Positions 52,849 through 64,000 of a stretch of DNA of 64,000 nucleotides are shown here, piece by piece. Position 1 is the first letter of the stretch. Each line of letters begins with the position of its first letter. The stretch covers positions 516,713 to 580,712 of the forward strand of contig NW_015971538.1 in the NCBI RefSeq assembly GCF_000182565.1, written 5' to 3'. Position numbers and translations under genes: made by a program. Under the pieces are notes generated by a model, which was given only the letters and a program-made list of their open reading frames with translations, had not been told where the DNA came from and did not search any database. The stretch is from Spizellomyces punctatus DAOM BR117. Its lineage: Eukaryota; Chytridiomycota; Chytridiomycetes; Spizellomycetales; Spizellomycetaceae.

Positions 52849-53705
52849 TTATCTGCTTCCCAAAGTTCTTCGAGCCGCAAGCGTATCTCTGTAAAAATGA
52901 AGACGTGTGACCCACCACGAAACACCCATCAGCCCGAATCCCAGCAGAATTATCGACACCCCAGTTTTAATAGGATGGACGATGGGATCCACATATTCTG
53001 GAAAGAAATCATATGGCCAGTCCCATTTCAAAAGAACCCGGTAGGTCCATACCCAGAGTATGAACCCTAGGGTGAAAACTATAGAAAATGACACATTGCG
53101 AGGGGTGTGCACGTATTTCGATCTTGAGAGAAAAAGATCGCATAACACGAGTACCATGTTGAGAGCATGGGAGCAAAACAGGGAGAATGACTCGAAACTT
53201 GACCGAGTTGCCGGGGATGCCAGTACGAGCCAATATGTAAGAGATACTGGCCAATGAATTGTTTGCGTAATGGCATACGTCAATTGATGGAGGGATGTTA
53301 TGCGTAAAACATGGTCGTCCGCTGAGTGGTCGAGTGTTGTCAAGGACTTTGTGATATATAGCTCAAGCTTTGGCACAAAGTTGACGCACGGAGATCATAA
53401 CACGTCAGGGTCCAGTCTCGCACCCTGCGAGATCGGTACTGCAATACAAAACTTACCGCTAAATGAATGCAAAGCATGAGCCATGCGAGGTTTGTGTAGA
53501 ATTGCACAAAGTCTACGGGGTCGACAATGACCCTCACCAGTGCAAAACCCCATGCAAAACTGGCTTGGACAATACGCAAGCGAAAAAGCAATTGAGCGTC
53601 AATAAAATGTGACGAACATGCAAGGCGTAGAGGCGTCGTGATAGGCTCATGAAGCAAGAATGGATGCAAGGGCGATGTTGCTGTCGTCGTCGTTGCATCG
53701 TCCAT
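52849..53705 (-). CDS. AIG1: FAR-17a/AIG1-like membrane hydrolase
   Basis: Family of multi-spanning membrane proteins; the animal members AIG1 and ADTRP hydrolyse fatty-acid esters of hydroxy fatty acids using a Thr and a His. The start is MDDATTTTATSPLHPF at 53705. Membrane segments: VQASFAWGFALVRVIVD, FYTNLAWLMLCIHLA, LTYAITQTIHWPVSLTYWLV, FCSHALNMVLVLCDLFLS, VSFSIVFTLGFILWVWTYRV and GVSIILLGFGLMGVSWWVTR. The candidate catalytic Thr is in FYTNLAW and the His in FCSHALNMV, the positions expected for the family. KWDWPYDFF is another family-like stretch. One intron near 53375-53460 follows CIHLA. It is divergent from the kinase gene, 223 bp apart. Confidence 0.85.
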
Positions 53706-53928
53706 GTTGGCAACTTGTGCGTTTTAAGGTTGAAAGACGATTAGAGGCTTTTTGTGTCCCCGCCGCTTACATGAGCGCGGTGGTACCAGCAACCCGAAAC
53801 GACCCAGCGGGAGGTGTATCGGATAATACATTCCCACTGGAAAATCTTGCCTTTTTCACCCGCTACTTGGCAATCCTTTGGACTGACCGTTCCTGCTTTT
53901 AGCAGCCGACTAGCGGCGAACAGCGAGC
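53706..53928. promoter_or_regulatory. Shared divergent promoter region, AIG1 / CRIB-MST kinase
   Basis: 223 bp between outward-pointing start codons, without a TATA box that I can see. Confidence 0.35.
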
Positions 53929-57548
<3,620 letters not shown>

Positions 57549-58279
57549 GTTGACGCGTGGCGCATAGAATCTCCTGGATTCGCTAGTTTCCAGAGCAAGC
57601 AAATGCGTGGAGGTCTCTTGGGACAATACCAATTAACGTATCATTTTCTCTTCTCTTCTTCCGCTTTTTTCTTTTCTTTTTCCTTCTCTTCCCTTTTTTT
57701 TTATATACATGTTACGATATCGGCGGGGTCGGTTTTCCTTCGGATTTCTCATTGTTTCATTTCCCTTTTTCTTTCGGCGAAATATACCATTCGGTGTCAC
57801 GGCGATCTATAGTCACAGTTTCTACCTCATTCTTTTGGTCAGTTTGATCTGGGCAAAACCATTTTCATTACAATAGACGGATTGGGTCATCACGACCATA
57901 GGACGATTTCGAGAAGTAGATGGGGGAGGTACCTATTATTGTACGAGTGTTTATATCCTGTATATTTTAGCAGCTACTTTTATTTTTTTTTTGCATCAAG
58001 GATGGGCGAAGATGGGTCAGCTCTGGAGCTGTGTATAGATTGTCACTGGCGCACTGTTTCATTTTATCATAATACAATCACCTCATAGTGGAAAGGGAGA
58101 TCTGGGGAAATGGCGTAAGCATTTTGCGGAAATGCATTGCACGAGATGTTTAGTGACAGTCTTTATTATCTAATAGCTAATTGCACAATAACCATATGGC
58201 ATTTAAGACTAGGTTTCTAATAGTCGGGACCAGCCCATATCAACATCATAGAAAGGGTGACATTGTCAGCGCGCAACGC
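57549..58279. other. 730 bp between convergent genes, with a pyrimidine tract
   Basis: 57643-57702 is almost pure C/T on the plus strand (about 60 nt). The rest is AT-rich 3' flank sequence. No gene seen. Confidence 0.55.
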
Positions 58280-59620
58280 TCAGTAATCGGACGGGCTGTT
58301 CCTTGTGTAGTGTGGCTTTGGTGGAGCATTGTAGTATTCCGACGGCTGTCTGGTAGGCGTGGGTTGCCTAGGCACCTGAGAAGAATATGCCGATTGCCTA
58401 GAAGGGCTCAATCGAGAAGGGCTTCCTCGAAATTCTGATCCGCCAGTCGCATAAACAGGGGTGGTGGACTTGCTTTGTTGTACCAAGTTGGTGTGGGCGT
58501 TCCAAAGATCCCGTTGAGCTCTGCGTCGACGAGTGATGACGACTCCACCGACGATCGCAACGGCCAATACCACCGCCCCGCCCACTGCAATGCCCGCGAT
58601 CACTGCTGTTGAAGGAGCACTGCTTGAAGACGAAGAAGCAGATGTGTTTGCACTGCCAGCGGCGGTTGGTGAGGGAGAGGCAGATGGCTGAGATTTAGGA
58701 GCGGTCACCGTTGGATTGCTCAGATCCAGAACGTTCATGTTTAGCATTGAACAGCAAGGGTCGGTTCGGTTGTTTGTCGCGCAATAGGAGGTTGCAAGAT
58801 TAAGATCTCTCTGAGTCGTTCCGAATCCTTTAATAAGCGAGTCAGCATTGATTCATCACAAAAGTTTCGCATTCTGGATATTTTGAAAACTTACCACAAT
58901 TGTTCAACTCAAATGTGGCGGTGACGCACTTTTTAATGTTCTCGTCAGTGGTTGCAGGAAGAGCTTTGTCGACGATAGCAAAGAGAGATCTGATTTGAGT
59001 CAGTTTGGCGTCGGGACATTTGGTTGTGTTTGTAAATGCTTGCATGCCAGAGTCCTGGAACCTAATCCAGCATGTTAGTAAAGCGGTTCAGCACGTCCGA
59101 TGGCTTCGTACTAACAATTTCCATGCATCTGGGCATACGAGTCCCGTGGGAGAATTTCCGGAACACTTGTTTGATTGTTGCGTCAAGTAGCCGCATAAAG
59201 CCGTCAACCGATACCGCCAGCCACTTCCATCCCAAGCTGGGCAACCAAAGTACTGATACATGCCGTTATCTTGTTGGGCACCCGGAATCATCATCCTAAC
59301 TAATGCGGCATCCAATTTGCCAATACTGTCGACGCCCGTCAAGTTCCACTGACATCCAAGGTATTCAGGATGAGTAAGGTTTGTCGAGAAAGCCAATTCA
59401 AACTGCTCTATATCCAACTTACGTTCCAGAACGGTCCGGCTACGTCTCTAGCCATGCGCAAATCGATCATTTGACCCGCAAAGTCTCCACAGAGACGAGA
59501 GTCCGCGGCGGCAACGCATTCTGGCGGGGCACCAGTTGTGTTTGTTGGAGTTTGAGCGACTGCATATGGCGAGAAGGCAGCCAAGGCAGCCAGCGAGAGG
59601 ATTATGGGAGATGAGATCAT
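58280..59620 (-). CDS. Cys-rich type I surface glycoprotein, unidentified
   Basis: The start is MISSPIILSLAALAAFSPYA at 59620, a classical signal peptide (cleavage likely after AVA). The extracellular part has about 14 Cys in short spacing (PPECVAAADSRLCGDFAGQM, YLGCQWNLTG, YFGCPAWDGSGWRYRLTALC, QQSNKCSGNSPTGLVCPDAW, CPDAKLTQIRSLFAIV, CVTATFELNNC, YCATNNRTDPCCSMLN) and several N-glycosylation sites (NVSW, NLTG, NLTH, NTTK). A Ser/Ala/Thr-rich stalk (SPSPTAAGSANTSASSSSSS) precedes one membrane helix (GIAVGGAVVLAVAIVGGVVI), then RRRR stop-transfer and a Pro/Ser/Tyr-rich cytosolic tail (SPSRLSPSRQSAYSSQVPRQ). Similar layouts occur in fungal cell-wall sensors, but it is not a WSC or mucin family I can name. 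Introns lie near 58740-58830, 58895-59060 and 59400-59425. Confidence 0.75.
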
Positions 59621-60115
59621 TGTGAGCAATGCCGTATTAGGTTCCGTATGTGCGTTTGGCGAGCAACGACAAAAAACAGAGGCCAACCGAGAAAGGCTGA
59701 CACCTCAAAAGCGCCTTGTTGTCGTGTCCGTTCATAACCTGCGTTTGGTGCGGAGCGCAGCCGACTTTCAAACCCCGTGAGTTGTCCAACTAAAAACGGT
59801 CCAATTGTCGTGTAAAAACAGAAGGAAAAATAAAATAATTTCCTTCTTGAAGAAGCAATTTAAGTTTCTGATCGGACCTTCACGTAATCATATTGCTATG
59901 GAGATGGAATTCAGGTACAGTGACTAGAGATCTTGTAGTGGCACAGTGATGATGATGATGGAATTGGAGCTGCTCAACGGGGGTTGTTGACCATCCACTC
60001 ATCCAGACTACGAAGCAGTTCTTTTGCCAAAAAGGCGACGAGCAGTCGGGCAGTACATTTCCAGAAAACGAATCTCTAGATAGCTTCTCTATTTTATACA
60101 GTACCCGCTTGCAAC
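59621..60115. promoter_or_regulatory. Divergent intergenic region, surface protein / MPC1
   Basis: 495 bp. It contains GAAATTATTTTATTTTTCC-like AT-rich sequence near 59830 on the minus strand and a GATGATGATGATGG run at 59947-59960. No gene seen. Confidence 0.4.
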
Positions 60116-60681
60116 ATGTCTGCTCAACAACCCATAACATCTCGTATCGCGTCCTATGTCGGGAGCAAAGAGTTTAGAAGCTATTTGATGAGGTAGGCGA
60201 GCGGTGATAGCCCCGTTTGTGGGTAGGGGATCCAACCACTTTGGTTCATTACCTGTGTGCGTACCATTTCTAACTGATTCTGTGTGCTCTCCTCAATCAT
60301 TCTTCAGCACGGTAAGTTTGAGAGTGAACGCGAGTTTAACGAAGCTGTTTGCCAATTGTCCTCGTATGTAGCATTTTTGGGGTCCCGTTGCAAACTGGGG
60401 TCTACCGCTAGCTGCTATTGCCGACACAAAGAAATCACCAGAGTATATTAGTGGAAAGATGACAACCGGTACGGCTTTTAACGTTCGCCTTGCAAAAACT
60501 GAAGTGCACCCGCTCATCTTGAACATCTTCCTGTCCACTAGCGCTGACACTGTATTCCCTTCTGTTCATGCGATTTGCTTGGATGGTGCAACCACGAAAT
60601 TACCTCTTGCTTGCTTGCCACGCCACAAACGAGGCATGTCAGCTGGTACAGGGATACAGGTTCATCAATTGGCATCAGTAA
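60116..60681 (+). CDS. MPC1: Mitochondrial pyruvate carrier subunit 1
   Basis: MPC1 pairs with MPC2 to import pyruvate across the mitochondrial inner membrane. The start is [20 protein letters not shown]. The conserved core is [40 protein letters not shown], then [37 protein letters not shown] and the end INWHQ. Exons: 60116-60192, 60308-60311, 60372-60468 and 60542-60681; total 318 nt or 105 residues (human 109). Exon 2 is only 4 nt (CACG), bounded by TTCAG and GTAAGT, and supplies part of Ser and all of Thr in LMSTHFW. Leaving it out breaks the frame. The gene ends 423 bp before the convergent bromodomain gene. Confidence 0.96.
60308..60311 (+). other. 4-nt microexon (CACG) of MPC1
   Basis: Left border CTTCAG, right border GTAAGT, both strong. 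AG (exon 1) plus C gives Ser, ACG gives Thr, and CAT of exon 3 gives His, restoring the invariant STHFWGP. Direct joining of exons 1 and 3 would shift the frame; reading through either intron gives wrong sequence or stops. Confidence 0.85.
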
Positions 60682-61103
60682 GTAATACCATTAGAAACCG
60701 GCCAAACCCATGCGAAGCTAAGATTGAGCCGTTCAATATTTTAGCATGGGAGGTAAAGAGGCAGCGATGGCCACGGAACAGAAGCCGCCTTTGCACTCTT
60801 TGTAGATATACAATTGGCTTATAGACTAAGCTACATACCATTACAATCTATATTGTGACGTTGCGCTTCACTGTATTAGATTTGTAAGTGCACATGGCCG
60901 GAAACCGGTGCGTTTCCTTGTATTTCACCTACTGTACGATGATTATGCCGTATTCCAGAAGCAAGGGCATTACAATTGAAAATTGCTTTCTATTCACTGG
61001 TTTTCTCCAACCGCCGTAAAAATATTTGTACAGGATGCATCTCCAATCCAAAAGATAATACATCTCACGAAAATCACTGGACCAGGAGCGACCAATGTCC
61101 AAT
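60682..61103. other. 420 bp between convergent genes
   Basis: 3' flanks only; open frames here are antisense or chance. Nothing else seen. Confidence 0.5.
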
Positions 61104-64000
61104 TTATGTACTCTTAGGAAACAGCCAACCAAAGAGACCTTTTTTCTTCCCATCGACAGATTTCGATCTTCTTGTTCTCCTCCGCCCTTTGCCGTCACTG
61201 TTTTGAACGTCCTCATTTTGGCCTGATCCCTCCATCTCGTTGGCTCTATTTTTCAACGGACTTGCCGCTTCTTTGTGATCATCTACCTCAGCATCATCGA
61301 CGTCAGTAAAGTTCTCACTTGGATCGTCCGTGTGTTTCTCACTGCGTCTTCCCCGGGTATTGTCTAATTTCCCATCTTTACCATCCCCACCCGCCTCGTG
61401 GGCATCATCCGCCTCTTCTTGTTTCCTCTCTTCAGGATCATCCGGATTTGAGTCGTCTTTTGGTTTTTGCTTGCGTTGCCAACGATTAGGGCTTTTGCTC
61501 TTGTTCATCGCAAGAAACTGGACCATAGCAGGATTGTCATCCAAATCCACCTCTTCGATCTTTGGCAATGGATGGCCAAATGCTTTGGCATGTCGAATGC
61601 TGTGTCGACGTTCGTCGGCACCTTCCCCTGACAGTCCTATTGACGACCGACGCGCGCTGGACGCGATCGATGATTTTCGGCGCACCATACTCGGTGTAGG
61701 AGTGCTCGGAATGTCAGAGCTGGATGCGGCATCCTCTGGCGCTGATGAAACCTCCGATTTAGCTACATCGCGCCGGGTGGGAGGGCGGCCACGTCTTCGT
61801 GGAGTTTCATCCTTTGGCTTTGGAGTTTCCGCTTCCTTGCTTTCAGAGGCTTGAACCTTCTTGCTGCGCTTAGAGGCCCGCTCTGCAGGACTTGCCTGGC
61901 CTGCGGGTTCTGCAGCAGCAGTCTCCAGCACCTCCGACTCACGTCGACGCTTTCTCCCCCGACTCTCGCGGAGATTGACAGCCGGTTCCGGTGCGGTAAT
62001 GTCCTCCTTTTCCTTCTTTGGCACGGCGCCTTTTGAATTAGCAGCGGCCGTTGCTGATTGGTATCATTAGAAGTTCAGGAAATACTGTGATGAGTATCAG
62101 ATGACTGTCAACTCACCAGCAACCGTTGCCGTTTTCCTTACAGCGGGGGTTGCTATCGCGGCCACTGCTTCGGAGGCGACTTGCGCTGCCTTTCGTGTTG
62201 ACCGCATGCGTAACGGTGTGTCTGATATTTCAGCAACTGGTTCATTCTGCGCAAGTATCTGGTTTCTTCTGCTCTTAGTAGTGGCTTTCGGGGTTTCCAC
62301 CTTCGATTGCGGCGCTGACGTTAAAGAATGAGCACATTAATTCATCCTCCGACTTCAGAAAAATTAGACTTACTCGGGATCGCTTCTGATGTTGGTTTGT
62401 TGGCCTTTTTCGGAGGACGCCCTCGCCTCGGACTAAAAGGTGTTTCTGTCCCCTGCTTGACTTTCCCTTTGCGAGTAGGCTTCTGCACAGTCTCTTGCTC
62501 TAATGCTGCCAGTCTGGACCGTGTCATGCGTTTGGGCTGATCATCATCTACATGAACGGCATCTCCGGCATCGCCAGCTGCTGACTCTTGAACTTCCTCT
62601 ACGCTCGACACCTCCTCCACTGTCTTCACAGTTGGAAGAGGCTCTTCTTCTTTTGGAAAAAGCTCTCTCACCTTCCCTTCAGGCCACCAGTAGGCCCAGA
62701 GGATGTGGAAGAACTCCGCAGGTGCAATACTCAGAATACCACTGTCCGGATCAATCGGGAAACCAGTAATCTTCTGTTTCAGCTCCTCCAGAAGCGGCCT
62801 TCCACGTTTCTGGAACCGCTGCGCCGTCTTCCAGTAAGGGGTCTCCGGCTTGTTGTATGTCATACAATTTTGCCAGATGAGCTCAACGTCGGTCTTCGAT
62901 ATCGGCAAAGTTAGTACAAAGGTTGAGCAGACGCTTACAACAATAGAGTACCTCAAATGACCCGACGTCCTTGTATTCGTGGTTCTCCAGTTTCTGCATC
63001 ATCGTGGAGAAATCCATGGGATTGGTGATGAAAAGGTGATAATCTGGGGCGAGTTCGGGTGTAACTGGTTCTGCAAAAATTCCGTCCTTGTCCCACCTAC
63101 CAATATGATCGGTGTTATTATCAACACACATTCACAACGCGAATGCAATAATGGTGCTTACGATCGAATGGTTTCAAAGAATGGTCGAATGAACCGTGTT
63201 ATAGGGAAGAGGACAAACTCTGCGTAGCTGATCCCAGCTTGGTACTGTTTCAATTTTTCCTTCTCTCTTTTCCGGACGAGTTCCGTCAATAGTCGTACGC
63301 GCTCCAAATCCTTGCGAATGATGATGGCCGTTTGATTTCTCTTGGCTCGAGCCTCTTCATCCTCTTTCAGAGCAGACGCAGACGCTGTCCATGGCTGAAT
63401 AACAGTTAGCACAGTCAATATGCATTGAGCAGCAGAAGCGACCACATACCTCTAGATGCAATCGTTTCAGTAGTGGTGCCCCTCGTCGTGACTCGCGCTT
63501 CAGCGACCAGTATTTACAAAGGCGTATGATAAAGTCTTTATTCTTCTTATCAAAGTCGCCCTTCTTCTTTTTCTCCTTGAATTCAGTTCGCAACGTATCT
63601 AGTACTCGATTGAGTATATACTCTGGAATTACAGGGACTGGCGCAGAGAACTGATGAGAACGAGAGGATCCAACCGTCTCATCGTCGTCGCTCCAACCTC
63701 CCACGCCAAAGTCTGCCGATGTCGATGATTCCAGTCTTCGCTGTTTTTTCTTTCTTTTCGATGACGATAAGTCGTCGGAGCCATGGTCCAATCTTGCGTC
63801 ACTTTCTTCGTCATCGGTGATTCGCATCAAGTTTTTTCGTTTTCGCTTTCTGCTGGAGCTCTCTGTATCGGTACCGACGGGTGGGTATTCGTCTTCGGAG
63901 TCTTCAATAGCGGCGGATCGTCGGGAATTCACGAGGGACAGCTTTTGCTCCAACATTTCACGCTGGAAAGCTGCCACAGCGGCTTCGACATCAACTTGCT
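61104..64000 (-). CDS. Bromodomain protein of the BRPF/Nto1 type, 5' end outside the window
   Basis: BRPF/Nto1 proteins scaffold MYST acetyltransferase complexes such as NuA3 and read histone marks. The gene enters at base 64000 already in frame (VDVEAAVAAFQREMLEQKL). A Ser/Glu/Lys-rich nuclear stretch (KRKRKNLMR, SKRKKKQRR) precedes the family helix region: KDFIIRLCKYWSLKRESRRG continuing APLLKRL, and IIIRKDLERVRLLTELVRKR. The bromodomain then runs from about 63180 to 62760: RFIRPFFETIRS, IFAEPVTPELAPDYHLFITN continuing PMDFSTMMQKLENHEYKDVG, and DVELIWQNCMTYNKPETPYW with the acetyl-lysine-binding Asn in TYNKP. The long C-terminus holds several AT-hook-like pieces (RRGRPP, RRGRPPKK) and ends KKGLFGWLFPKST. 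PHD fingers and EPL region expected upstream lie outside the window. Confidence 0.82.

Noticed and set aside
60459-60824. 121-codon plus-strand frame [15 protein letters not shown]
   Set aside because: It is a read-through of the third MPC1 intron in the wrong frame; the spliced frame gives the true MPC1 C-terminus.
61330-61854. 174-codon plus-strand frame antisense to the bromodomain gene
   Set aside because: Ser/Leu-rich complement of a Lys/Glu/Arg-rich coding region, a common shadow.

Overview
The window is nuclear DNA from a fungus with short introns (about 55-120 bp, GT..AG) and tightly packed genes on both strands. It encodes a radial-spoke protein (LRRC23-like, 7254-8522). That points to a lineage that still makes flagellated zoospores, i.e. 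a chytrid-like early-diverging fungus. A BRCC36-like deubiquitinase, a YEATS2-like protein, TMEM42 and PIG-X fit the same picture, because yeasts lack several of these. Species cannot be named from the sequence. One assembly gap of 101 N lies at 19651-19751.

Layout. 1-2430 (+): 3' part of Argonaute. 3839-7077 (-): coiled-coil protein, divergent from LRRC23 7254-8522 (+). 8687-9423 (-): TMEM42. 10012-11098 (-): two unidentified small genes. 11153-11499 (-): glutaredoxin-like protein, divergent from SDHAF2 11703-12209 (+). 12250-13440: coding-like but unassigned. 13568-16834 (+): SCYL1 pseudokinase, convergent with NSUN2/Trm4 16880-20223 (-). 20733-20909 (-): possible TATA-driven micro-gene. 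21285-24522 (+): folliculin-interacting protein, convergent with BRCC36 24634-25777 (-), which is divergent from YEATS2 26022-30005 (+). 30357-31562 (-): an orphan repeat membrane protein. 31947-33032 (+): GOLPH3. 33114-34092 (-): PIG-X. 34264-37738 (+): FUSC-like transporter. 37975-38840: cluster of tRNA-derived elements. 39911-43499 (+): phosphoketolase. 43830-44739 (-): ribosomal protein uL5 (RPL11). 45316-46974 (+): Arp10 of dynactin. 47175-49712 (-): Dbp2/DDX5 helicase with a structured intron. 49943-c.52794 (+): unidentified polytopic membrane protein. 52849-53705 (-): FAR-17a/AIG1. 53929-57548 (+): CRIB plus MST-like kinase with a C-terminal membrane segment. 58280-59620 (-): surface glycoprotein. 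60116-60681 (+): MPC1 with a 4-nt microexon. 61104-64000 (-): BRPF/Nto1-like bromodomain protein, 5' end outside the window.

Most genes are housekeeping and do not form one pathway. Themes are Golgi/ER traffic (SCYL1, GOLPH3, PIG-X), mitochondrial metabolism (SDHAF2, MPC1), RNA biology (Argonaute, NSUN2, Dbp2, uL5), chromatin (YEATS2, BRPF-like), and motility/cytoskeleton (LRRC23, Arp10, perhaps the coiled-coil protein).

The points most worth checking are the 4-nt MPC1 microexon, the competing hairpins in the long DBP2 intron, the CRIB-MST kinase with a membrane tail, the repeat-rich orphan protein, the tRNA-derived tandem cluster, and the micro-gene at 20.8 kb. Gene models were built by eye from splice signals and family similarity, so outer limits are firmer than some internal exon edges.
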